From positions 7,316,001 to 7,380,000 of the forward strand of contig NC_068341.1 in NCBI RefSeq assembly GCF_014633365.1: 64,000 bases of DNA. Direction: 5' to 3'. The position numbers were made by a program, and so were the translations under genes. A model generated the notes under the pieces. That model was given only the letters and a program-made list of their open reading frames with translations. It ran no database searches and was not told the origin of the DNA. Of this stretch, positions 54,491 through 64,000 are shown piece after piece. Position 1 is the first letter of the stretch; each line of letters opens with the position of its first letter. The stretch comes from Diospyros lotus. Its lineage: Eukaryota > Streptophyta > Magnoliopsida > Ericales > Ebenaceae.

Positions 54491-54610
54491 ATGCTGACGG
54501 GACGAGAGAGCTTGATCCGTTTAATCGGCAAGCGCCGGCGATTCCTGCCCAACCGCCAATCTGTTGTCTCCGGTCATATTCAGGCACATACACATCGAGA
54601 CGCTCTCTAT
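54491..54610 (+). CDS. FAN1: FAN1 exon 1 (3' border uncertain)
   Basis: Starts at ATG 54491 with MLTGRESLIRLIGKRRRFLP. Three GT sites keep phase 0 with exon 2 (after 54562, 54565 or 54610); none is a strong donor. The last is used here as the outer limit. Confidence 0.65.
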
Positions 54611-57600
54611 GTTTTTGCTTTACATGTTTCCAATTATGCAATGCATCGTGAATTATTGCCAGGATAGATTATGGTTGTCTTTGTGTTTGTTTTATGACAA
54701 TTGATGCATCATATTGGTCCTTGATTTTCCAGGGCTGTCTCAGCAAAGATGAAAATGGCGGGGATACGAGTGTCCGAGCAGGGGAACATATGGGTGGTAC
54801 GAATGATGTGGTCGAAAGCACATCTGCTGCCCGTCCTGATTTGGTCACTTGTCCCGTTTGTGGAAACACACTTCCTGGCGAAAGCTCCACTATAAATTCT
54901 CATTTGGGTTTGTATCAGGCTTACATAACTTGCAAAATAGCATATGTATGTACAGAGAAAAAAAAAAAGATTTATGCTAATCAGTCTTTTGAGATGGAAT
55001 TTATTTGCAGTTCAGCTTGCCAGTAAACTGAATCATCTAATCGAAACATTGAAAAAAGAAAAACTGCAACGGCAAAATACAGTTGTGTAATGAAATAACT
55101 CAATTAGATTGCAGTAGAATAGATTGTTTGATTCTCAAGCTAGTTCTAATTGGAATAGACCGATGCAGGACAGCTTTCTCAAAGTGAATTAGGATCTAAG
55201 TCAATTTCAGTCTGCACTAACTCGAGAAGTGAAAAGACTACAAGGCTTGTGCCTACCATTTGCAAGGCTGCTTGTGGCCCACTATATTGTATTGGCCATG
55301 GAAGTTTCTGTGCAAATACAGAAAACCTTTGATGGCTTCCCTTTGAAAGCAAACATCTATGGTGGTAGCTGTAATATTGGCAAGATTTTTTTTTCTTCAT
55401 TTTTTCCCCACATTTTTAAATTAGGAACATACAGGTTTTTACAACTTCCAAATTTCCAATACCCTTTACTGATTTTAGGCAACGAGACATGCATGAGCCA
55501 ATACCTACTATTTTCTGTGTTTCCTTTTTAGCCAAAGTATACACATCCCTTTTTTCTCAAAGCGTATGAACTGCCAAAAATTAAAGATACAGTTTATTGG
55601 TAGATTTGTTATATGTCAAACAATGCACAACATTCTGTGTCTTCTCTTGAATGTAAGCATCCTAAAGCAGGACAAAATAGGAGGATAAATGGAATAGGAT
55701 GGCGACGTGAAATACTGTCAAAGCAGTCAATTGTGTTTCTTACTTTGAACTTCTTGGATGTTGATATTATTAACTTTTTGTCAATGGCAGCCAGCATGTA
55801 GGGAAGAAAGTGTTTATTTTTCTTTTCCTTTATTGGATTAGGATGCATGCTGTTCTCATAATTTCTTTCTTTATTTTTATTTCCAAGCTTCTGAGTGTGT
55901 CATTATGTTCCCTTTGACTTTTGAACACCACTTCATGGATTCTAATGGTCTGTATTCACTGTTTCAGACACATGCATCGCAAGAGGAACCAAACGTAAAT
56001 TAAGCCAGCGCACCCTTCTTCAACTAAACTTCTTTGCAGAGTCAAAAGTGAAGACTCACTTGTATGAGTCAGATCATGGAGGGGGTAATGTGGGTCAAAT
56101 GGCTCCTGATTGCAATGCCATCTGTAAATTGCGTGGCTTTGTTGTTGACCAAGAAATTGACAGTGGAGAAGATAAATCACTCTTTGATTTGGAGTCCGCA
56201 TCGTGTGATGATGGTTCAGTAGAAAACCCAGTGAATAATGACAGAATCAACTGCAGTGCTGTTTCACCATTGTTGCTCCCTGAGAATGAGTTTTCCAAAT
56301 ACGAAATGGCTAAAACAATGGATGAAATACCTGGGATGGTTCTTAAGACATTCATCGTTGGCCGTAAATATGTTGATGGTGACAAAATAGAGTTAAATCC
56401 TGGTGCAACCATTGCTTTTACGAGAGAGCCTGATAATGTCAAGGATTGCAATGCCATCAAGGTTCTATCTTTTGGCTTTGGCATACAATTGATTTTCATA
56501 ATGTTGGTTCACTCATTTTAAAAATTGCACGGTCCTTCCAATTTCAGGTTCTTTCTGCAGATTCTGGATGCAAAGTGCTTGGTTTTCTTCCTCGACAGTT
56601 GGCTCGTTACCTGTCTCCTTTAATGGATAAGTTCTGCTTGAGTTTTGAGGTATTTGAAATTTTAATGGAATGAGGAGCAACTGTTAAATTGCTACATAAT
56701 TTTGTTTCATATTCTTGCATCTCTTCTCGCCTCATTATATAAAGTAAGACTACATTGTTCTATATATTTCTGTAACCATGTTACACTTCATGTTGTTTGT
56801 TGCCACAAGTTATAATTAGATGTTTTGTTGACAACGTTACTAACAGTTTTTGGTTTACATGATCTGAATATTATGCTTGATAGAATTTGCTGATTTGTTT
56901 TTTATGTTGCACACCTGAGTTCAATACCATGATTAATGATACCAGAACTGAGCAAGATTAAGGATGTTAGAGAATTGAAATGAGTTTGTGTAGTAAGATT
57001 AGGGTGACTCGATTGAGTGATACAAACATAATTGATAAGGTATGTTTTCAACACACAGGACACAAGCATGCGAACAATAAAGCAATGCGTCAGCATATCT
57101 TTTTATGTTCATGGATATACATTTTGAGTGTTGCTGCAATTTTATGTTCCTATTTTGTATATACATTTGAATAAGTTAGATTATTATAGACTTTGTGTCA
57201 CTTATTATATAGCTGTTGCTTTAAGGTTCTGTGTCAAGGGAGTTGAAGGCATGGATGGTGTCCTGCTTGCTGGATGTGGTTAATCAGAGAAAGAAATTAG
57301 CCACCTTTGAGGATGTTACAATTGACACTTATTTACTTATAGATTTAAGTTATCTACACTTGTCTTCTACATTTAATTTTGATTGAGTAAGATGTACCTG
57401 ATCTAACTCTTCTTTTTGTTGGTCAACGTTATTAAGGATTTTTAAGGAAGTCTATAGTGATGTATTGCTAATATTTTGTAATAAAAAGGGGAACCAACTG
57501 TATGAAAAGTTACAAATATTAAAAAATTAAATATATTATAAGAAATCTATTTTGAAATAGCATTATACCCCTATATTTCTAATCAATTGACATGCCTCAA

Positions 57601-60600
57601 CTCATTCATATAATGGTTCTGATGTACTGTGGTGGTGCTTCTTGTTAATGCTACAGTTATTTTATTTAGCACTAATACTAACTTTATTTTTTGGAGATCG
57701 TATCAACCCCCCCATCTATATTTTATTTTGAAAGACAGGATGCCACTAAGCTACATTATTTTTGTCAATGTTTTTATGGATTTCAATTTTGATTGATCAG
57801 TCCTCATTTGATATTAAGATGATTTGTTCATGTGAGAAGAGCAATAGAGGCTCATGGGAGTAGACTAGATGGAATGGAGAAGTTTTTAGCAAAATAGGCG
57901 GTGGAAGACTATGATAAACTTGGTAGTTAGACTCTATGGAATGATATGAGTTATTAGTGTCTTATAGAAGATATGGCTGTTGATAGAAAAAATTGGTGAA
58001 CTAGAATTCATGTAGCTGAACCCACTTAGTGGGATAAAGGCTTGTCATGTTGTATCCTTCATTTGATATTTAAATTCCCTTTATTTCTATGTTGTGGCTT
58101 TGCATGCTTGTGCACTGGCTATTTTTCTGCTTCCTCTATTTTGTAGTTCTTGGATGGATTATTCTTGCCTGTAGATTAGACAGGTTTGCTCCTTTTATTG
58201 CAGGTTTTGCTCTCTTTTGGCAATTTTCCTCTTTATATATTGTTAGAATTTGTATTAGTCTAGCTGTTAAGTCTTGGTGAAGGGCTTTGTATATAGTTGG
58301 GAAATAATTGTATGTTTATATTTTATGTGTTTAGAATATAATGGAAATAACTAGCTTAAAGTTATTTCCGATAGTCCTTTTATTTCCTCCTATTTACATT
58401 TAAGTCCTTAAGTTGTAACCGCTTCTATATCCTAGAAATAGAGGCGGATAGGCTCTCGGGAGGCAGAGTTCAGCATTCATTTTTCTTTGTTTTCTATCTT
58501 GCACGGGTTCTAGAGAATTGAGAGAGAGCAAAGGCTTGGTCCTTGTATTCTCGAGAGGTAAGGCTATTCATTCATAGCCTGGTGTGTGTGAGAGGGAATG
58601 CTGTAATCTTGATCGCTTTCTAGTGGATTTCTTAAAGGCTTCGGCAGTCTGGATGTAGGGCATTTCATGCCTGAACCAGGATAAGTTATTTACTCTTTTA
58701 CTTTTTGTTATTGCTTTGATTTACTTCTAACTTGTGTTACTCTATTTCTATTCATATCGGGTGAGGGATGGTTGTGAGAGAGTGGTTATTCTTGTGAGGA
58801 AACCGATCCTAGATTCAACATATATCATGTCATTGTTGATAGAAAAGTAAAACATTGGATATAGGAACACAATATTTTCTTTTAATGATCACTTTGCTTT
58901 TTGCACCCTGCTTTTCTTTCCTATTTCATAGGTGTTTTTAACATTGCTAATTCACTTAAGGCTACATAATTTAATTTTTTCAAGTATTAGGTGAGAGTAA
59001 AATGCTCATATTGATTATTGAGCGTTCAAAATTACTTCAAAGAAAGGAAAATAAGCCACACAGAATTTTTGCTCATTTATCTCTTTTCTTGTCTAAGGGA
59101 ATAACATGAGGGGATGAAGTCTTTATGATGCTTTTTGTGGATATTGACATGGTTGTGGTTGAAGATGAGATGTTTCTAAGTTTTCCTGGTTGAGGGCCCC
59201 TTCTGAGGGGAGGCTTGAGGAAGAGAGGCCAAGTGACCTGTGATTCTATGAACCACTTCACGAGTTGAGTGCATAGTTCTCCTTAGGCAAATGGTTCAAA
59301 TAGTTTGGTGTTGCCATGTCTTGGAGATCAATTGTGCTTTATGGTGTAACAGGAAGCTAAGACAACAAAAGAAACCTAGGGCACAAAGGTACAACAAGAG
59401 AGAAGAAAACGCTCTCGTGCAATTCATTGAATTGAAATGATTAAAATGAATCAAAGATACAAGAGAAGAGGCACTGCTGAGTTTTTATACTCGGCGAGCC
59501 TAAGGCCAGAATGTCAAACTGCCTAACTAATTTACACCAAAGCAATCAACAACATATATATAACATAATAGCAACTAACTAACAACAACATAATTGAGAA
59601 ACAAACTCAAGTAACACGTTCATTCTAAAATTTTAGAGGCATATGAGCATGAGTTAATAATGTAAGTCCCATCTCACCTATATGTCTATGTTTCATTTCA
59701 GTTACACCATTTTGTTAGTGAGTGTAGGGACAAGTAAAACAAGGTTGTATCCCATGGCTTTGAAGATAGGGAAAAAAGGCTTTGAACTCCCCCCCCCCCC
59801 ATTATTAGTTTGGATGGCCTTAATTTTGGTCTGATATTGGAGCTCGACAAGTTTATGAAAGGTGATAAAAGTAGGCAAAGTATCAGACTTTAATTTCAAT
59901 GGATATGGCCATGTATATCTTGTGTATGCATCAACAAATATGATATAGTGTCTGTACCTTTTAATAGAAACAGTAGGAGAGGGACCCCATAAATTAGAAT
60001 AGATCAATTCCAATGGTCTCTTTGCTGTGATTTCATGAGTAACAAATGGAAGCTGATGAAGTTTCCCAATTTTACAAGAATCACAAAAGGAACAAGCTGA
60101 ACGGGAACAAGGGATATGAATTTTAGTGAGAACCAATTGCAGTACATTAAAAGTAGGATGCCCTAACCGTAACCGTGCATGCCATTGCTGACATGTGTTA
60201 TTTTGTTGGGCTACATTAGCACTAGGAGACAGTCCATGACAGAATGAATGCTGTCTGTTACAATCTTTCAAAGAAAATTCATTACAATTGTCCAAAAAAA
60301 ATATACTGTCAGCAAAAGATTTAAGCTGTTTAGGCTTGACAGGTTGGGCTGGAAAGCTGTGAGCATGATCAAATGCTAGAATCAACTAGTAAAGCCCATC
60401 ATCCTTAAGATGTCCTCGAAGTAGCGCCAGCCCTGAACTCTTGTCCTTAATCAAACACAAGTTGGAATGAAATTCAACATTCACATTGTGGTCTCTTGTA
60501 AGTTGTGATACACTTATTAAATTCTTCTTCATATGAGGTACATGATGAACATTAGGTAGAGAAATAATAGATGTAGGGTTAGTTTGAGTGGGCCAGAATC

Positions 60601-63600
60601 AACAAACTAAGAGGGCTGGGAAGGAAGCTTGAGACAAGGTTTCGGATGGTTGAGAAAAATGACCATAGTGATCTCCTTGAGCTGATCCTATGTCTCATGA
60701 AAGCTTCGTTAGAATCATTAAGAGAGGCTAAACATGTTCTAGAATCAGATTGAGAAACAACAGGAAATTTTCCAAAATTTTGACCATATGCTTTCTGAAA
60801 ATTTCTATCAAAATGGTGATAGCATTTGTCTACAAAGTGCCCTGGTTTTCCACACAATTGGCAATAGATCCTTCTATCGGATGTTCTACCATGACCTCTT
60901 CCCCCTCTGTTCATATATCCACCTCCTCTTTGTACAAAACCGCCTCTATTGTTAACATTTCGGGACACATATGAAGTCATGCTGACATGCATAGGAGCAG
61001 TCATAACAGATTCAAAATTCGCATATGATTGTGGCATATTCTTAAAGGATAACCTCTGTTCATGCATAAACAACAAATATTGTACTTTCTTTAGGGTCAA
61101 TTTCATCCATTTGATAAGTGATGAGACTAACAACGGTTTCATACTCATGATCTAAGCCATTAAGTACTACAAGAAGCTACTCCTTATCATTTAGAGGCTC
61201 ACCAATAGCAGCAAGCGCATGACCTATAGTCTTGATTTTCAGAATATAGTCATTGATAGACAACGAATCCTTCTTAACTGACCTTAACTGCTGCTTTAAT
61301 TGAAATGATTTTGCTATGGTTTGGTGAGAATAAAGACTTTCAAGAGAAGACCATACCTCGGCAGATGATTCACAATGAACCTTTCTAACACCTCCTTGTT
61401 GATTGTAAAAAAGAGCTAGGCAAGCAGCATTTGATCTGACCTCATCCAATTTAAGTATTTAAGTATTCTGGATTCACCATCGGAGATCCAACTTCATCGA
61501 CAACTAGATCTAACACGTACTTAGGTGGAGGCGGTGACTTGTTGAGGAACAGTAAGAGATCGAAGGCTCTGATCGTTGCCAAGATCTGAGCCTTCTAGAA
61601 GATGTAGTTGCTCGAATCCAACTTGATCGGTATGAAACTGAAGGCCTTTGCCACCGCTGCAAAATCAGACTGCGAGGCAGATGACAAGGTGGAAGAGGAA
61701 TGAGGTGGAAGAGAGGAGGAATTGAGATCGGGATTAGACGCCATGGACACAAGTCGATGGCTCTGATACCATGTAACAGGAAGCTAAGACAACAAAAGAA
61801 ACCTAGGGCACAAAGGTACAACAAGAGAGAAGAAAATGCTCTCATGTAATTCACTGAACTGAAATGATTAAAATGAATCAAAGATACAAGAGAAGAGGCA
61901 CTGCTGAGTTTATATACTCGAGCCTAAGGCCAGAATGTCAAACCGCCTAACTAAGTTACACCAAAGCAATCAACAACATATATATAACAAAACAACAACT
62001 AACCAACAGCAACATAATTGAGATACAGACTCAAGTAACATGTTCTTCCACATATAGGACCTTTTCAGCATAATTCAAGATAGAGCCACAACAGATCCAC
62101 ACGCAGGTTACACAAACTATTTTAACTCAAGCTTCACCTCTGTAGGTGGCCTCTAATCTAGGGAATTGGAATGTGCACTTTCAAAATTTACTCAACAAAA
62201 CTGATTTCCACTTCTATATTTGGAATGCCTATATCTAAGATCCTTCATTCCAGTGCCTCCAGATACACAGCATAACTCATATTTGAGATAAATTCAAGCC
62301 TTCTTGACGTTCCTAGGTCAACATCTTCTAGGCCCAGATTAATAGGAGGAGATCCCGAGGCTGAAAAATGTATTTTTGAAATAGATATTTCTTCTTTTGA
62401 TGTTGCATTCTCCATTGAAGCAATGGCAGAAAATCATGGGGATTTCTTGAGGTTTCTTCCTTCTTTGGTCTTCCTTAAATTACCTTGTACACTCACATTT
62501 CTGTAAACTGAATATGCATCAAAGTTGGCATATTTATCCTCTTTTTACACTTTCCTGTGAACTGCATCTGCACCAAACTGGCATATCTACTCCCTTCTAA
62601 TTTCTGATTGTTAAATTGAATTTGAAATCTATTTCTGAACGTAGATCCTGGTTAGACTTAGCATTCAGTTTGGTTATATACATATATTTGTTTTGCAGGT
62701 GATTTCAATTTTTTTTTTTAATTTTATGTTGTCTCAATGGGCTTTTTACAGGGCTGCATAACTTCTGTTCCAGAAAGTTTTCTTGATGTTGTTCCTATTC
62801 AAATCGTGTGTCAAAGCATGGCATCTTTTGGTGAAAAAGAGTCTGTTGATCTTCAGGTGTTCAAGTCTTTACGGGCGAATGCTATGTGTATAGCTGAATC
62901 TACAAAGACTTGTCCATTAAGCATGAAAAAATATCAGCAGAATTTTTCTTTGCTGATACAAGAGGTTTTAAGAAGCAATACTCATCTTTTCAGCTATGAT
63001 GAAAAGATTTTCTTGGGTACTGCTCTTATAAATAAATTTTACTGATTATTTAATAAGTTTTGAATATGCTGATCTCATTTTCTTTTTTTTTTGTTGACAG
63101 AGAGTTTCTTCTCGCTTTCTGATGATAGTCAGAGACTCTTTATTCGGCTCTATACCAGAAAGGGTTGTCTACTTATTGTGCATTTTACCAGTTTGGTTTT
63201 ATGATATTCTCTTCCTACCAGCTTTATATTATATACATGAAGATAAAGTAACTTGCACAAATACATTTTACCAGTGTGGTTTTATGATACTGTTCAATTT
63301 GCCATTTGAAGTGTTTTCTTATTGTGATATTTGGGAAGAATATGGTTCAAATGTTCATTTCCCAGCATAAATTAAGTGATAATGTCTTTTAGACTTGGTG
63401 AATACCTATATATTTTCTAAATCCAGGGCCATGGTTTCGGGTGTCAAACATTTCCTACCCTGAAATATTTGATTGCGACAAAGGAGTCAAGGAGCTCTCT
63501 GGTAATTAGATTCATTTTACTTCATTATTAGCTTTAATATCTCGTGTACCAAATTTCAAGTTTCTGATGTTTGCTTGCAACTTCACGTGGGAAATGTCTG

Positions 63601-64000
63601 AATACAGCAAGTGGCTATATTTCTTCTGTTGGTCCCGGGAGTGAACTAAAGGATAATGACTTCAAGGACATTCTAAGTATGCTTACTGTTTCTGAACTTC
63701 ATGAAATTTTGTGTACATTGAAGAAGGTATGTCTTAATAAACTTTGTTTATCCTAAAATTACCTGTGGAAGGATGAGGCCTTGCCTTCTTAATCATAAAT
63801 CCTATGTGAACCAAACAATACGCTTAAAGAGAAAAGAGGAAAAAGACAATTTTGCCTCTTCTACTGGACTTGCTGAGTCATTTTGGCATTAGCAATTGAC
63901 TGTGCTGCAATTTTCTTTCCTTCTCAACTTTGTATCATGAAATTGTGGTGCTATTTGGAACAAATTGTGATTGGTATTTGTCTTTGTTCTTAATCTTATG
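54491..64000 (+). CDS. FAN1: Fanconi-associated nuclease 1 homologue (5' part, eight exons in window)
   Basis: FAN1 is a structure-specific nuclease acting in DNA interstrand-crosslink repair in the nucleus. The joined exons give the plant FAN1 N-terminus MLTGRESLIRLIGKRRRFLP, an Rad18-like zinc finger CPVCGN...INSHLDTC (C-x2-C-x13-H-x3-C), a basic RGTKRKLSQRTLLQ motif, an acidic linker, a HIRAN domain (KTFIVGRKYVDGDKI to LGFLPRQLARYLSPL) and the start of the FAN1 core (SQRLFIRLYTRKGPWFRVSN, MLTVSELHEILCTLKK). The C-terminal VRR-NUC nuclease domain must lie beyond 64000. Phases agree at all junctions from exon 2 to exon 8; only the exon 1 donor is undecided. The gene diverges from the P5A ATPase gene. 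Confidence 0.9.
54733..54907 (+). CDS. FAN1: FAN1 exon 2, zinc finger
   Basis: GCLSKDENGGDTSVRAGE to CPVCGNTLPGESSTINSHL. The zinc finger is completed by the next exon, which supplies DTC through a shared Asp codon; this fixes the donor at TTGG/GTTTGT. Confidence 0.9.
55968..56461 (+). CDS. FAN1: FAN1 exon 3
   Basis: TCIARGTKRKLSQRTLLQLN through an acidic linker to the first half of the HIRAN domain (TFIVGRKYVDGDKIELNPGA). Acceptor TTTCAG, donor AAG/GTTCTA. Confidence 0.92.
56548..56649 (+). CDS. FAN1: FAN1 exon 4
   Basis: Thirty-four codons, VLSADSGCKVLGFLPRQLAR to DKFCLSFE, second half of HIRAN. The intron before it is only 86 bp; the one after is 6.1 kb. Confidence 0.92.
57810..58055 (+). 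mobile_element. RTE-type LINE 3'-end remnant
   Basis: Reads LRWFVHVRRAIEAHGSRLDG with stops later, then the tail GTAGCTGAACCCACTTAGTG followed by GGATAAAGGCTTG. It is the same 3' end as the remnant at 15785-16035 but a separate copy. Confidence 0.6.
58241..58820 (+). mobile_element. Solo copia LTR (Tork-like) in FAN1 intron 4
   Basis: 580 bp from TGTTAGAATTTG to GATTCAACA with a perfect TATAT target duplication (58236-58240 and 58821-58825). It has the LTR motif CCTGAACCAGGATAAG (about 58670) shared with the Tork-type LTRs in P5A intron 14. No internal region is left. The TATAT duplication lies in AT-rich DNA, but the LTR ends confirm it. Confidence 0.8.
59345..62052 (-). mobile_element. Deleted Ale-type copia element in FAN1 intron 4
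   Basis: LTRs at 59345 to about 59621 and 61772-62052 match closely (TGTAACAGGAAGCTAAGACA at both left ends). On the minus strand the primer site TGGTATCAGAG follows the right (5') LTR. Flanks TATGG (59340-59344) and TATAG (62053-62057) are a target duplication with one mismatch. Integrase sequence joins the left LTR directly, so reverse transcriptase, RNase H and the purine tract are deleted. Confidence 0.85.
59622..61744 (-). pseudogene. Broken copia gag-integrase of the FAN1 intron 4 element
   Basis: Gag starts at 61744 (MASNPDLNSSSLPPH) and has the CCHC knuckle CQLCGKPGHFVDKCYHHF (about 60840). GAG-pre-integrase ([14 protein letters not shown], about 60070) and part of the integrase (59702-59990) follow. 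Stops and frame changes occur throughout. It is the same lineage as the P5A intron 18 element but a distinct copy. Confidence 0.85.
62752..63016 (+). CDS. FAN1: FAN1 exon 5
   Basis: GCITSVPESFLDVVPIQIVC to LFSYDEKIFL, linking HIRAN to the FAN1 core. Acceptor TTTACAG; donor TTGG/GTACTG, confirmed by the next exon. Confidence 0.92.
63101..63163 (+). CDS. FAN1: FAN1 exon 6
   Basis: A 63-bp exon, ESFFSLSDDSQRLFIRLYTR and K, strongly conserved in FAN1 (LS-x-D-x-QRLF-x-RLY-x-RK). Split codons at both ends fit its neighbours. Confidence 0.94.
63427..63501 (+). CDS. FAN1: FAN1 exon 7
   Basis: A 75-bp exon, GPWFRVSNISYPEIFDCDKG to ELS, continuing the RKGPWFR core of FAN1. Too short for simple frame searches. 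Confidence 0.93.
63608..63726 (+). CDS. FAN1: FAN1 exon 8 (last in window)
   Basis: ASGYISSVGPGSELKDNDFK to LHEILCTLKK, start of the helical SAP-like part of FAN1. Donor AAG/GTATGT; the remaining exons lie past 64000. The bases 63727-64000 are intron. Confidence 0.92.

Larger units (their letters stand above)
56650..62751 (+). other. FAN1 intron 4, enlarged by transposons
   Basis: A 6.1 kb intron holding a LINE 3' remnant (57810-58055), a solo LTR (58241-58820) and a deleted copia element (59345-62052). Removing these leaves about 2.5 kb of plain AT-rich sequence. Confidence 0.85.

Noticed and set aside
1..64000. CRISPR array, bacterial operon, tRNA or rRNA genes
   Set aside because: No regular repeat-spacer array with conserved repeats, no Shine-Dalgarno-led gene strings, and no cloverleaf or rRNA core sequence was recognised. 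The 62-bp array is made of hairpin units, not repeats with unique spacers.

Overview
The window is nuclear DNA of a flowering plant, most likely a eudicot. It is AT-rich, the genes have many introns with GT/AG borders, the proteins belong to plant families, and plant retrotransposons (Ty1/copia, RTE-type LINE, hAT, Mutator-like) fill the introns and spacers. I cannot name the species. No prokaryotic or viral operon structure is present.

Four genes are supported. (1) On the minus strand at the left edge, the first 53 codons of a gene with a plastid-transit-like N-terminus run off the window. (2) On the plus strand, 8463-12350 is a single-exon coding region for a 1295-residue LRR receptor kinase of the MSP1/EMS1 type, with a GA/CT-rich upstream leader and a probable 2 kb leader intron. 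(3) On the minus strand, 13640-49461 is a 21-exon gene for an ER P5A-type ATPase (MIA/PDR2/Spf1/ATP13A1 family). I rebuilt it exon by exon. All junction phases agree and the sum is 3564 nt (1187 residues), close to the length I recall for the Arabidopsis protein, so the gene looks intact although it spans almost 36 kb. (4) On the plus strand, 54491 to the right edge holds the first eight exons of a plant FAN1 (Fanconi-associated nuclease 1), with an Rad18-like zinc finger and a HIRAN domain. The nuclease domain lies beyond the window.

Layout: 1-160 gene 1; 161-5590 AT-rich spacer, including a diverged tandem duplication (1.7-4.7 kb) with a 62-bp-period array of hairpins; 5.6-12.35 kb MSP1-like gene; 12.35-13.64 kb short spacer between converging genes; 13.64-49.5 kb P5A ATPase; 50-54.4 kb AT-rich divergent spacer with one Mutator-like MITE; 54.4-64 kb FAN1.

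The size of the P5A gene comes from transposons in its introns. Intron 18 holds a copia element of the Ale/Retrofit type, itself hit by a solo LTR. Intron 14 (11.7 kb) holds a nearly complete Tork-type copia element and the 3' ends of two others. Intron 6 holds a solo LTR with a perfect target duplication. Intron 2 holds an RTE LINE hit by a hAT element that was hit by a smaller hAT element. FAN1 intron 4 (6.1 kb) holds a solo LTR, a deleted Ale-type copia element and a LINE tail. All transposon reading frames seen are broken.

I found no evidence of a new multi-gene system. The most distinctive observations are the intact P5A frame across nested insertions, the three-layer nest in its intron 2, the regular hairpin array at 3.7-4.0 kb, and the MITE with a GC-rich core near FAN1.
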